A stretch of 64,000 bases of DNA from Fundicoccus ignavus (GTDB taxonomy: Bacteria > Bacillota > Bacilli > Lactobacillales > Aerococcaceae): the NCBI RefSeq assembly GCF_009659375.1, contig NZ_WJQT01000007.1:61596-125595 (forward strand), given 5' to 3'. Within the stretch, counting starts at the first letter, position 1. The number at the start of each line of letters is the position of its first letter. Both the position numbers and the translations under genes were made by a program. This document shows, in pieces, positions 46,739-55,221 of the stretch. Below the pieces are notes generated by a model. The model was not told where the DNA came from and made no database searches. It saw only the letters and a program-made list of their open reading frames with translations.

Positions 46739-47458
46739 TTACTTATTAGTGGTGCTTTTAAGTGCCTTGGATAGGGTTCTAAACTGGCCTTTGAAGCTAG
46801 TCAGGTCTTCAAGAATATCTTCCCCGTCGTTCAACATTTTAACTGTTGTCCAACCGAGGGCCTCGGTGATCGTACTCGCAACCGCGCCGTTAATCGCCGC
46901 GCCAGCCACGGTTCCTACTGCAGGTACAAATTTCATAATGTTACCCACGGCGCCCCTTCCTAAGCCAACCACCAACAATTCCTTCGACAGGCTCTTGCTT
47001 AGGCCTTCCACCCACTTCTGGCCAAATAGTTTATGTAAACGAGCCATCATCGTTAATTGAACCGGTACTAATAGAACAGCATCAGAAAAAGCTATCGGCG
47101 AGCAGCCAATAATCGCAGCCGTTAAGGACGCCGCATGGATAATTGAATGACACTTCTTACGTATTTCGTCATCGACACCGACTAGAAACTGGTCAAAAAT
47201 TCGGTCGAACTGATCTTTACTTTTGCTTAGAATCTTCTCCGCTTGAATTTTTGAACTGTCAAAACTATTGAGAATTTTCGCCACTGTTTTCTTAGGCAAC
47301 TTTTCCATCACATCGGCGAAGAATGAATCTGCTTCTGTTGTGGGTGTCTGCGTTGTTTCTGTCAACTGTTTGTTGCTTAATTCTGCTTTATCGGTTGGCG
47401 ACATTCTCGGCACTGCTGCTTGTATTGGTATCATTTTTTCTACTTGCTTCTTTTTCAT
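46739..47458 (-). CDS. DUF697 family protein
   Basis: 239 residues. The first 60 are polar and Thr-rich. Residues about 75-235 match the DUF697/YcjF pattern, with CHSIIHAASLTAAIIGCSPIAFSDAVLLVPVQLTMMARLHKLFGQ followed by FVPAVGTVAGAAINGAVASTITEALGW, two hydrophobic hairpins. These domains occur in membrane-associated proteins, some joined to GTPases. No GTPase is near. GGGGTGG precedes the ATG. The stop is only 50 bases from the convergent deacylase terminator. Function unknown. Confidence 0.75.
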   Translation of the reverse strand: MKKKQVEKMIPIQAAVPRMSPTDKAELSNKQLTETTQTPTTEADSFFADVMEKLPKKTVAKILNSFDSSKIQAEKILSKSKDQFDRIFDQFLVGVDDEIRKKCHSIIHAASLTAAIIGCSPIAFSDAVLLVPVQLTMMARLHKLFGQKWVEGLSKSLSKELLVVGLGRGAVGNIMKFVPAVGTVAGAAINGAVASTITEALGWTTVKMLNDGEDILEDLTSFKGQFRTLSKALKSTTNK

Positions 47459-47829
47459 GCTTTTCCACCCCTAGTGTTAGTTATAATAGCCTAAAATAAA
47501 TTGACGCGCTAAAAATGACTTTTGTGATGGCTTAATTTAAGTTTAGAATCATTATATCATATGCAAGTGCAGTGTCAGCCTATTTGCTTATCATTCGAAG
47601 CAGTAAATTTGCTGTGCAAGGAGCTGATTGTTGAAGAGAGGTGCTAACGAAAAATAGCTATTCGACCTACTCACTTTATTCCAGTAATCCAAGATTAAGA
47701 AGAGAACATGGCTTTTGGCACATGACAAATCACGGATATTTCTTAGTGAATATTCTGCCCAAATGTTTAGAGTGTTTAAAGATTTGACGAGTGGGCTCCT
47801 GAAAGCTTAAGCACGTAGTCAAGCATTGA
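47459..47829. other. Intergenic DNA upstream of the DUF697 gene
   Basis: No coding or RNA feature could be supported apart from the DUF697 promoter area; frames are short and broken. Confidence 0.35.
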
Positions 47830-48012
47830 AAGAAACCTTACGTGATTGTTCACACGTATACATCGCTTGATGGCGATTTTAATATTATGGCTGCTCCGAG
47901 TTCTATATTGCTTAATCTAGGCCATAGGTTTTCCACCAATGAAAAGGTTGGATTTCTTTTAGGCTTTTGTAAACTAAGTGATTGCGCAGGCGCCGTTTCC
48001 TTTGATGAATAA
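47830..48012 (+). pseudogene. N-terminal relic of a RibD/dihydrofolate reductase-like protein
   Basis: A 60-codon frame without a start begins KKPYVIVHTYTSLDGDFNIM, the unmistakable first strand and SLDG loop of RibD C-terminal-type reductases. After about 25 residues the similarity ends (APSSILLNLGHRFST...) and a stop occurs at 48010-48012. Full proteins are about 220 residues, so this is a truncated relic. It lies in decayed DNA between the DUF697 and VOC genes. Confidence 0.6.
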
Positions 48013-48194
48013 TCTCCTTCTTATTTCGACGAATTCAACAAAATAATTACTGTAGATTTGGAGCCGTAGGCTTACTCGTCACTACTTATCGACATATTGT
48101 AAGGATAAAGTTATAGTGTTTAGATTGAATAAAATGCGTCTGTGGTCGATTCATGTTACTATGGAGATAAGAAACTATTGGAGGATGATTTTTT

Positions 48195-48575
48195 ATGAAC
48201 CAAGTACTAGTTGAGATTTGCTTACGTGTTAGAGATATTGAAGCTACTTTAGATTTTTACACTAATTTATTTGATTTTGAAGTGGCGAGTCGTCGTGAGT
48301 TCCCTGAAGATAAATTTGATTTAATTTATTTAAATTCCCCAGGAACTGGTGTACAGATTGAGTTAACTTACAATTATGATGCTGAACCATATACTATTGG
48401 TGATGGCTTCAGTCATTTAGGTGTGACAGTTAGCGATTTAGAGAAAATGCATGAGATCTGTAAAGACTCTGCTTACAAAACTGGTGACTTAAGAGGTCTT
48501 TCTGGTGGGACACCGACTTACTTCTTCGTGACGGATCCAGATGGCTACCGTATTGAAGTAAAGCGTGCAAAATAA
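48195..48575 (+). CDS. VOC family (glyoxalase I-like) protein, intact copy
   Basis: 126 residues, the size of a single glyoxalase/bleomycin-resistance fold (two beta-alpha-beta-beta-beta modules). VEICLRVRDIEATLDFYTNLFDFEVASRREFPEDKFDLIYL, then HLGVTVSDLEKMHEIC and YFFVTDPDGYRIEVKR. Metal ligand candidates are Glu/His at 6, 45-55, 76 and 121. It may be a lactoylglutathione lyase-like detoxification enzyme, but ligands do not prove the substrate. GGAGGATGA precedes the start. A closely related but broken copy is at 58.7 kb. Confidence 0.87.
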   Translation: MNQVLVEICLRVRDIEATLDFYTNLFDFEVASRREFPEDKFDLIYLNSPGTGVQIELTYNYDAEPYTIGDGFSHLGVTVSDLEKMHEICKDSAYKTGDLRGLSGGTPTYFFVTDPDGYRIEVKRAK

Positions 48576-48588
48576 TTTAGCTTAATAC

Positions 48589-48630
48589 AAAAGGTAGGCT
48601 CGATAAGTAGTTTAACGAGCCTACCTTTTT
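48589..48630 (+). terminator. Terminator of the VOC gene
   Basis: AAAAGGTAGGCTCG pairs with CGAGCCTACCTTTTT around an 11-13 base loop, right after the stop codon. Confidence 0.9.
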
Positions 48631-49201
48631 AATATGGACAAATATCGAGCTTGCAATGAAATTTTGTCTATTCTGTCGTCTTACAGTTCTTACCGCTTGA
48701 AAAAAATCAATTTTATCAGTGATCTCTCTGGGTGAAAACTTTCTAAAGGTTGAATTAGAAAAGTTTCTTTCTTTTCTAGTTGCCATAACTGAGAAATAAC
48801 ATCCAAGCCATGATTTTAGATAGATGGTAAATGAATAAAGATATTACTTTAGCTGCCTGCTGTGTGCTAACCACTTTATTAGCAAGCTGACTCATCCTAA
48901 TTTTCCTCCAGTTATTTTCTTTATGTAGCGCAGTCAATAAAGACTTTTTCTAGTCAAGCAAATCGGCTTAGCTAAAAACTATACTCGCTTATCATCATCA
49001 AGCTCTCTAAACAAAATTGAGTGGCCTATCTCCAGTTATACACCGAAAACAAGACACTCAATTAGCGGCTTAATATTCCATTACATTGACTCTAATATTT
49101 GGGAGCACTACATAGAGCAGACAAATGATTCTCTATCGTGTGTTCGTGCTTTCTTATGAATGGGACTGTTGGCACAGCCCTTCTTTATTACATTAATTCA
49201 C
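48631..49201. other. Intergenic DNA, including an IS3 relic
   Basis: Apart from the IS3 relic at 48990-49113, no gene or RNA is supported. A minus-strand frame near 48.7 kb overlaps the VOC terminator and is not credible. Confidence 0.4.
48990..49113 (+). mobile_element. Relic of the 3' end of an IS3 (IS150-type) element
   Basis: The DNA from about 49012 on (AACAAAATTGAGTGGCC, ACCGAAAACAAGACACTC, AATTAGCGGCTTAATATTCC, TTGGGAGCACTAC) matches the last 100 bases of the intact IS3 at 54806-56299, including the transposase stop and the inverted-repeat end, with about 15-20% differences and small indels. Only the right end is left. It is an older insertion. Confidence 0.8.
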
Positions 49202-49879
49202 TTATTTTTCAAGTGATAATACGCCATCTTCAATCCGATAAACTCGGTCACAGTAAGATAGCATCCGCTCATCATGGGTCACCATTATTGCGGCTTTATT
49301 GCGAGCTTTCACTTCTAAAGAAATCAGCGATACGACTTCACGAGCACGCTTGGTATCTAAGTTTGCAGTCGGTTCATCTGCTAAAATTATGCTAGGATTG
49401 TTCATGAACGCTCTCGCAATTGCTGTTCTTTGACGTTCACCCCCGGAGAGTTGGTGAGGATATTTATTTAATTTATCACCCAAACCGATATCATTCAGTA
49501 ACTCTTTGGCCAATACTCTATCTTCAGTTTTGATGCTTCCACCCATTTTCTTAACAACTAGTAGTTGATCTTCTACTGTTAGATAAGGCAATAAATTCGA
49601 TGTTTGTAGGATAAAACCAATTTTATCTAAGCGAATGTTTGAAAGTTCTCTCTCAGAAAGTGAGGCAAGATCAACATTATCGATGAGCACTTGACCAGAT
49701 GTAGCTTTTAGCAAAGCTCCCGCAATGGAAAGAAAGGTACTTTTACCTGAACCAGATGGACCGATAATTGCAATAAATTCTCCATGCTCAACACTTAATG
49801 ATAAGTCTTGTAAGGCGACTGTTTTAAACGCGCCTTCTTGATAAGTTTTTGTCACATTTTTTAATACTAATCCACTCAT
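49202..49879 (-). CDS. ABC transporter ATPase, LolD/MacB type, second exporter
   Basis: 225 residues. Walker A IIGPSGSGKSTFLS, Q-loop IGFILQTSNLLPYLTV, signature QLSGGERQRTAIARAFM, Walker B IILADEPTANLD and switch MVTHDERM. It overlaps the permease stop by one base (TAATG-type junction), so the pair is translated together. It is last in a TetR-permease-ATPase unit parallel to the 42-45 kb operon but without a B12 protein. Confidence 0.94.
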   Translation of the reverse strand: MSGLVLKNVTKTYQEGAFKTVALQDLSLSVEHGEFIAIIGPSGSGKSTFLSIAGALLKATSGQVLIDNVDLASLSERELSNIRLDKIGFILQTSNLLPYLTVEDQLLVVKKMGGSIKTEDRVLAKELLNDIGLGDKLNKYPHQLSGGERQRTAIARAFMNNPSIILADEPTANLDTKRAREVVSLISLEVKARNKAAIMVTHDERMLSYCDRVYRIEDGVLSLEK

Positions 49880-51003
49880 TATTCAGCCCTCCCTAATGCG
49901 GTAACTGGATCAATTTTGATAATACTTTTCACAGAGAATAAGGAGCCTATCATACTAGTTGCAAGTAAAACAAGACTGTAGATCAGCACCATTTCTGGTT
50001 GTAAGTTAAAAGGCATGCCTTCTGGTAAAACAAGCGTCATCAAGTAAGTCAAAGCTATTCCGATTAGAATACTAATCGTTGAAAGCAAGAAAACTTGGCT
50101 CACAACTGTTTTAACCACAAAGGAATTACTTGCGCCAATCGCTTTCAATACACCAAATTGTTTCACTTTCTGTGTGGTTAAGACAAAGAAGAATACAGCA
50201 ATGACGAATGCCGAGATAAATATTAATAACCATAACATCAGTGAAATTGTACCACTCTCAGCAGCATAACCCGGTGTACCGTTTAATGTTTCTTTTTTAT
50301 CAGCGACTTCTACTCCATCGATCGTTGAAGAAATCATGTCTCGGTCTATGTTACCTTTTATAAACACGGCACTTATGGGATCTTTAATGCCCATATCAGA
50401 ACCTGGAACAACATACTTCAATTCTCGTATAGTTTCCATGGGTACATAAACGGCAGGTAAATGATTCAATGTTTGAGTATCCGCGAAGCCTGAAATTTCC
50501 AATTCTAACCCTAAACTATTCACAGTCACCGTATCTCCTAAAGCAAACCCTTCATTCAATAATGAAGAATCTACGATTACCCGATAAGGTCGATCATTTT
50601 TAAGTCCTTCTCCTAAGACTACTTCTGGTTCTAGAAAGCTTCCTTCTTCAATACCAAGAAATATCACACTGGTTTTTTTGCCATTTTCTTCAGTATCCAC
50701 ACTATCCTGCGAAATTGAACCTATTGCTTGCGTAATAGCAGCTACTTCTTCGACTCCCTCTAATTCGGTTATGTCATCTATCAGACTTTCAGGTAAAGTA
50801 GATTTAGATAAACTGAAATCTGCTTCCTTCTCAAAGACTGCCAACGCCATCTCTGAATTACGAATGACCGCTGTTCCTAAATCAGCCAAGCCATTCCCTA
50901 GTCCACTTAAGACGAATACTAACCATGAAATCATCACGATAATGAAGCCAATTAGTAGAAAACGTCTTTTAGAAAACCACAGTTCTTTACTTGCTAAAAA
51001 CAT
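49879..51003 (-). CDS. ABC transporter permease, FtsX type, second exporter
   Basis: 374 residues from ATG 51003 (AGAGGGA upstream); an upstream TTG at 51039 is unlikely. One N-terminal helix (FLLIGFIIVMISWLVFVLSG), a MacB-type soluble domain (about 40-250) and three C-terminal helices (LLIFISAFVIAVFFFVLTT, FLLSTISILIGIALTYL, LVLLATSMIGSLFSV). It ends KIDPVTALGRAE, a common end for FtsX permeases of the YvrN/DevC-like type. The export cargo is unknown. Confidence 0.9.
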   Translation of the reverse strand: MFLASKELWFSKRRFLLIGFIIVMISWLVFVLSGLGNGLADLGTAVIRNSEMALAVFEKEADFSLSKSTLPESLIDDITELEGVEEVAAITQAIGSISQDSVDTEENGKKTSVIFLGIEEGSFLEPEVVLGEGLKNDRPYRVIVDSSLLNEGFALGDTVTVNSLGLELEISGFADTQTLNHLPAVYVPMETIRELKYVVPGSDMGIKDPISAVFIKGNIDRDMISSTIDGVEVADKKETLNGTPGYAAESGTISLMLWLLIFISAFVIAVFFFVLTTQKVKQFGVLKAIGASNSFVVKTVVSQVFLLSTISILIGIALTYLMTLVLPEGMPFNLQPEMVLIYSLVLLATSMIGSLFSVKSIIKIDPVTALGRAE

Positions 51004-51072
51004 AAAATAATCCCTCTTTTCTAACTTTTCTATAAGCAAGATTAAGTATAACGCAAAGTGACAGTGGTGTCA

Positions 51073-51660
51073 CTAATCGTTTTTTTTATTGCTGTTTAAT
51101 ATACCATTGAAGAGGATTACTTTCATGAAATCACTACGTTTTTGAGCAGATAAACCCGCTCGATTAGGCAACATTAGGCTATGAAATATCGTTTCAATTA
51201 ACAGAAAAGGGGGAAGTTGCGCATTAAGTACGCCATTCCTTTGCCCTTCGATAATAACATCCATAATAAAATTAAAAAATTTTTCGTGTAACTGTTTTGA
51301 CTCTTGGATATTGGCTTGGTGTTGATTCGCCTCTGTCCATTTTTGGTTAGGGACCTGAATCGATATGCTATGAACATCTGCAAAATCAAAGATAAGGTCT
51401 AATAACTGTGATAGTTTATCTTCATAATTTTCAGGCCAATCGGTTGTTTCAATACGTTGGACACACTCATTCATCTGAGCGTTTAAAAATTCATGTAGTA
51501 AGTCATCCTTATTACTATAATATTTATATAGGGCTGTTCGCGAAACATCGAGTGCTTTAGCAAGTTTCATAAAATTAAATTGATCGTAACCCTCTGCAAG
51601 CATCAACTGATGAGTTGCTTCATATAATTCATCTTGGGTAAAGGTTTTTTTGCGTGCCAT
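51073..51660 (-). CDS. TetR family regulator of the second exporter
   Basis: 195 residues. HTH at about 8-55: TFTQDELYEATHQLMLAEGYDQFNFMKLAKALDVSRTALYKYYSNKDDLLHEFL. A TetR_C-type tail with LPPFLLIETIFHSLMLPNR follows. GGAGGGAAT precedes the ATG. It is 69 bases upstream of the permease and transcribed in the same direction, so it presumably represses its own operon. It is not closely similar to the TetR at 42 kb. Confidence 0.9.
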   Translation of the reverse strand: MARKKTFTQDELYEATHQLMLAEGYDQFNFMKLAKALDVSRTALYKYYSNKDDLLHEFLNAQMNECVQRIETTDWPENYEDKLSQLLDLIFDFADVHSISIQVPNQKWTEANQHQANIQESKQLHEKFFNFIMDVIIEGQRNGVLNAQLPPFLLIETIFHSLMLPNRAGLSAQKRSDFMKVILFNGILNSNKKND

Positions 51661-52590
51661 TTAATTCCCTCCAATTCCCATTTATTATTGCATAGCGCCC
51701 TTGTGGCCATTCTATAGCCTTTATAACTAGTTTAGCCTGATAGATCATGCAGTAAGCTTTGTAAATCATTAAGAACTTCCTTAACTGTGAAAGGCTACTG
51801 AGTGATTACTGTTTTTAACGTTTGAATGACCTGTCCCTAACTCATCCTCAGGATAAAAGCTTTCGTCTTTTAAAGAAAAATTTTCCAAGGTTCAAGCATT
51901 TAGGGATTTTTATTACTTACAATTTCTTGTTATTAAGCCTACTTTTCTCATTCCTTTTAACATGCAGTCGAATTAAATAAGAATGGTGGCAGACGATTGA
52001 TAATAAACTGGGGAATATATTTTAATCTTTATCTTTATTGTACCATTCACTCATCGTACACCTAATACTGATTTCAAACAAGTATCACTCTAATCATTAG
52101 GTAGCGTTGTCTGATGCCATTTATAATAAAGACCAGCATTTAGGGAACGCGAAGTGACATCACTCATACTCCGAGTGATCTAGAAGAGATAGAATGATTA
52201 AAAAGGGTATGCCCCAACGACTATCGGATGCGATTGAGGGAATAACGCTTTTATTACTCGTTACTTAGCAATTCACACATCAGAGGCAGATGGAGCGAGA
52301 GCGCCGCAACCTGTTGATTAGCAGGCTTGGAATAATACCAGTTTCCTAAATGCCGTTGCTAACAACACATATATTAATGATACTAATGCATCAAACATAA
52401 GGTGATTAACTATTTTCTCATTTACTTGTTTTGATCACTCTCATCATCAGCAATCAATCTTAACGCTTTATTGAAAGGGAGATCATCATCTTGACTTTTA
52501 GCAACATGACTATTAATGATTATTTATGATACGCATGTCCGTAGCATCGATAGGTAATAAAATCTATTATCTATTATAGTAGGATTTAGT
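51661..52590. other. 930-base gene-free stretch
   Basis: AT-rich sequence without a supported gene, RNA or repeat. Short palindromes such as CACTCATACTCCGAGTG (near 52160) were seen but have no context. It looks like decayed DNA upstream of the ISP relic. Confidence 0.35.
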
Positions 52591-52646
52591 AATAGAATCT
52601 CATCAATCCTTCTCAACTATTGAGAAAAGATTTTTGAGATTCTATT
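52591..52646 (-). terminator. Terminator after the ISP relic
   Basis: AATAGAATCTCA pairs with TGAGATTCTATT, with a further TTCTCAA/TTGAGAA stem inside. On the minus strand it overlaps the stop codon of the relic. Confidence 0.65.
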
Positions 52647-52917
52647 TAATTATCGTTATTGCCGTTCCTATCATAATATCGAGAACACTTCCACCTTCTT
52701 TTAATGCATCATCTCCTATTTTCCCTTTGATAGCTTCAGTCAGGTTATATGTATATATATGATTAAATTCTTCATTAATAACCTTCCTAAAGCCAGCCAT
52801 ACTACCTTTATCATTAATAGAATTTGGAGTCACAAATCCTATAACACCATAGGTTCCAATTCTATCAGACGCCCAAGTGTTGACCCTGGTTTGAATACAA
52901 TCAGCTTGTGTACCCAC
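52642..52917 (-). pseudogene. Relic of a type ISP restriction-modification enzyme
   Basis: The 91-codon frame begins with a weak GTG and carries TYGVIGFVTPNSINDKGSMAGFRKVINEEFNHIYTYNL, then KEGGSVLDIMIGTAITIIK. This is the pattern that follows the methyltransferase NPPY motif in type ISP proteins (GxxGFVTNxSF.DG..FxGxRK.L..EFd.IYi.dLrGn ... EGGnvFd...gvaI...v). Full enzymes exceed 1,000 residues, and neither helicase nor methylase catalytic motifs remain. Just upstream (52918-53070) another broken frame is seen. A nearby terminator remains. Confidence 0.65.
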
Positions 52918-53085
52918 CCTTATTTAGCAAATAGTGTTCAATATCAGTAAACCCCATTGATTCATTAATTGTCCAGAAGTAGGCATCATTTAAATTCATA
53001 TCATCCATCAAATTAAATATCTCATCATAAAAGAAAAGGATCTTACTAATTTATCCATAGAAAACGCCACAATCTTTAGATGTAT
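52918..53085 (-). pseudogene. Unassigned broken frame upstream of the ISP relic
   Basis: From about 53070 down to 52918 the minus strand reads ILFFYDEIFNLMDD, NLNDAYFWTINESMGFTDIEHYLL and then a stop, with no start codon or ribosome binding site. It is out of frame with the ISP relic. The composition is protein-like, but I do not recognise the family. Confidence 0.3.
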
Positions 53086-53116
53086 CATCTGAAAGAAGGG
53101 CTATAAAACATCGAGA

Positions 53117-53145
53117 TTGACAACGTTTTTTTTATGAGCTATGAT
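53117..53145 (+). promoter_or_regulatory. Promoter of thiT-tatD
   Basis: TTGACA (53117-53122), 17-base spacer, TATGAT (53140-53145). It lies directly upstream of the riboswitch, with a start expected near 53152. Confidence 0.8.
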
Positions 53146-53153
53146 ATCATCCA

Positions 53154-53250
53154 AGCAAAGGGGAATCACTAGAGTGATTGAGACTGGATGTATGCCGGGA
53201 CTCTTATTACCTGATCACGTTAGTACGTGCGGAGGGATTGCAGACTTAAG
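53154..53250 (+). ncRNA. TPP riboswitch aptamer upstream of thiT
   Basis: The THI-box elements occur in order: AAAGGGGAATCACT, the conserved TGAGA (53178-53182), ACCTGATCACGTTAGTACGTG and CGGAGGGA. ATCACTAGAGTGAT and CACGTTAGTACGTG form the two helical arms. The downstream gene is the thiamine transporter ThiT, the expected target. Confidence 0.9.
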
Positions 53251-53260
53251 AAGACTTAAG

Positions 53261-53283
53261 CCTCCTTTGTGTATCAAAGGGGG
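53261..53283 (+). promoter_or_regulatory. RBS-sequestering hairpin (riboswitch expression platform)
   Basis: CCTCCTTTG (53261-53269) pairs with CAAAGGGGG (53275-53283), which contains the thiT ribosome binding site seven bases before the ATG. When formed it would hide the site. TATTTTT after the stem could also let it act as a weak terminator. Confidence 0.7.
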
Positions 53284-53290
53284 TATTTTT

Positions 53291-53854
53291 ATGCAAAAAA
53301 ATTCGTTAACTGTTTATATAGAGGCTGGGGTGATTGCGACTTTGGCCTTTATTATCTCACTGTTTCCTATCGAAGGAACAGGCTTCGATATCGCTTTGGG
53401 CTCGATTCCCATTACGTTGTTTTGTTTACGTCGAGGGTGGAAAGCAGGGATATTTACTGGGCTTTTATGGGGCCTACTGACGATTATTCTAGGCGGAGCT
53501 TCAATTATCCACCCTATACAAGTGGTGCTAGATTATCCAGTAGCTTTTGCTTTTAATGGGCTAGCAGGAATTGTGGCTCCGGCACTTCAACAGGCAACCG
53601 CTTCGGGAAATCAGAAGAAAGCAACTTATTATATCTTTTTGAGTACTTTTATCGGGACTCTAGCTCGTTACTTCTGGCACTTTATTACTGGGGTTTATTA
53701 TTGGGGCCGGTTTGCTCCAGAAGGTTGGTCTGTTGGCTTTTATTCCTTTGTATTTAATGGAGGATCTGTCATTGTCACAACAGTAATTGCCGGTCTAGCT
53801 TTATTGCTTCTGTACCGGCAAGCTCGGCATTTATTTGTCGGTGAATTGGCATGA
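53291..53854 (+). CDS. thiT: Energy-coupled thiamine transporter ThiT
   Basis: 187 residues from ATG 53291 with AAGGGGG upstream; the longer frame starting at 53141 translates the riboswitch and is wrong. Six helices, SIPITLFCLRRGWKAGIFTGLLWGLL, YPVAFAFNGLAGI, and the conserved thiamine-binding segment RYFWHFITGVYYWGRFAPEG near residue 125-145 are visible. ThiT is the substrate-binding S component of an ECF transporter and needs EcfAA'T encoded elsewhere. It is regulated by the TPP riboswitch before it. Confidence 0.93.
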   Translation: MQKNSLTVYIEAGVIATLAFIISLFPIEGTGFDIALGSIPITLFCLRRGWKAGIFTGLLWGLLTIILGGASIIHPIQVVLDYPVAFAFNGLAGIVAPALQQATASGNQKKATYYIFLSTFIGTLARYFWHFITGVYYWGRFAPEGWSVGFYSFVFNGGSVIVTTVIAGLALLLLYRQARHLFVGELA

Positions 53855-54564
53855 TAATAAATGCCCATGATCACCTCAGTCATTATCCATCGCTGGAGAA
53901 GGCATTGGCGGACTTTGAAGTCTTAAACATGACAACTTTAGCGGTTAGTGAGTCTGTGTCTGACTATCAATCCATTCCTGACCATCCACTCATCTTAAAG
54001 GGATTCGGAATTCATCCTTGGAAGGTGACGCCAACTACATCTTTAGACAATATTGAACCTTACATTCAGGATTGTGATTTCATCGGTGAAATTGGTTTAG
54101 ACTTCCACTGGGCAGAAGATACAACGGCTTACCCGCGTCAATTGGAAGTTTTTGAATATTTTCTAGCGGAGGCAAAAAAGCACCAAAAAATTTGCAATAT
54201 CCACACAAAAGGAGCTGAAAAAGAAGTACTTGCCTTGCTACAAAAGCACCAATTACATGGTCAAATTATCCACTGGTATAGTGGGCCTTTGGACTTGGTG
54301 ACTGATTATTTGGAGCTAGGCTGTTTCTTTACGATTTCTGTCGATGCAGGGCATTCAACCTTGACCGATCAGCTGATTAATCTTATTCCAACACAGCAGT
54401 TATTATTTGAAACCGATGGCCCTACTGCCCTAGAGTGGGTCAATGGTACGCCTTCTTGGCCTGATGAAATCTTACGAATTCAAGCCTATGTGGCTCAATT
54501 GAAAAGTTGTTCATTGACTGAGTTGGAAGTGGGTGGGCATTTATTGATGGAACAACTCAAATAA
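53851..54564 (+). CDS. TatD family hydrolase, co-transcribed with thiT
   Basis: 237 residues. Metal ligands of the TatD amidohydrolase fold: NAHDHLSH, the bridging Glu in FIGEIGLDFHW, His in NIHTKGAE, His in IIHWYSGP and the Asp in FETDGPTAL. TatD proteins are metal-dependent nucleases/phosphohydrolases. It overlaps thiT by 4 bases, so its expression is likely under the same TPP riboswitch. A role in thiamine salvage is a guess from that linkage. It is slightly shorter than the 255-residue norm. Confidence 0.87.
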   Translation: MIINAHDHLSHYPSLEKALADFEVLNMTTLAVSESVSDYQSIPDHPLILKGFGIHPWKVTPTTSLDNIEPYIQDCDFIGEIGLDFHWAEDTTAYPRQLEVFEYFLAEAKKHQKICNIHTKGAEKEVLALLQKHQLHGQIIHWYSGPLDLVTDYLELGCFFTISVDAGHSTLTDQLINLIPTQQLLFETDGPTALEWVNGTPSWPDEILRIQAYVAQLKSCSLTELEVGGHLLMEQLK

Positions 54565-54570
54565 ATAACT

Positions 54571-54754
54571 TTACTCTTCGAATTTGTCCACATCCGATAT
54601 TTCAATCACATTTAGCTTAGGCTGTTTAACAGCGTCGGAGCGTATCAATTTAGTCAAGCTTCGGCTGAAATTTTTGGAGTTATGTCGAGGTAAGAAGCTA
54701 ATTGCTTTTTGTGGAAGGAAATTCTGTGAAGAATCCATGTAATTGAATAAAGGT
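54571..54754 (-). pseudogene. C-terminal relic of a Crp/Fnr family regulator
   Basis: Read on the minus strand, ITWILHRISFHKKQLASYLDITPKISAEA is followed, after a one-frame shift near 54640, by TKLIRSDAVKQPKLNVIEISD and a stop at 54571. Together these are the HTH and end of a Crp/Fnr protein (KKQLASYLDITP.. S..LTKLIR). The N-terminal cyclic-nucleotide-like domain is gone. An IS3 element starts about 50 bases upstream. The possible 5' part of the same gene is at 56300-56413. Confidence 0.65.
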
Positions 54755-54859
54755 CTAATTAAGATTAAAAAACACTAAAAAAGTCACCAGTACTCATTAG
54801 CATTTTGTACTAACCCCCAAAAGTTAGAGTTAAAAATCTAACTCTTGGGGGTTATTTGT

Positions 54860-55221
54860 ATGTCGAAAAAATATTCAGTTGATTTAAAATTAAAGATAGT
54901 CCAAGCGTATCCACAAGGAATAATGGGTGCTCGAGTATTAGCTAAAAAATATGATGTATCAAGTAAGTCTTTGGTGACTAAATGGATCAATCAATACAAG
55001 CAGTTTGGCGAAGCAGGCTTACGTCATCAAATAAAGAAACAACAATATCCTTTAAATTTTAAGCTAGATGTTTAAGATTTAAGCAAGACACTGGCGCTTC
55101 CTATGAAGAGACTGCGAATCTATTCAGCATTAAAGAGCCGTCGATTATAGCGAATTGGAAACAAACTTATTTAACTGAAGGTGCCAAAGGTCTGAATAAA
55201 CCGCAAGGGAGACCGCCTAAG
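54860..55221 (+). pseudogene. IS3 orfA (HTH protein), frameshifted
   Basis: Starts MSKKYSVDLKLKIVQAYPQG at ATG 54860 with a first HTH (GARVLAKKYDVSSKSLVTKWI). At about 55071 GAT GTT TAA gives a stop. In the next frame the sequence continues immediately as RFKQDTGASYEETANLFSI, the second HTH, and runs without a stop into orfB. A one-base loss is the simplest explanation. Expected orfA length is about 170 residues. Transposition is therefore probably impaired, unless a programmed shift occurs there. Confidence 0.8.

Noticed and set aside
48577..48786. 69-codon minus-strand frame
   Set aside because: It runs through the terminator of the VOC gene and resembles no family.
53141..53290. 50-codon N-terminal extension of thiT
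   Set aside because: This part is the TPP riboswitch; the true start at 53291 has its own ribosome binding site.
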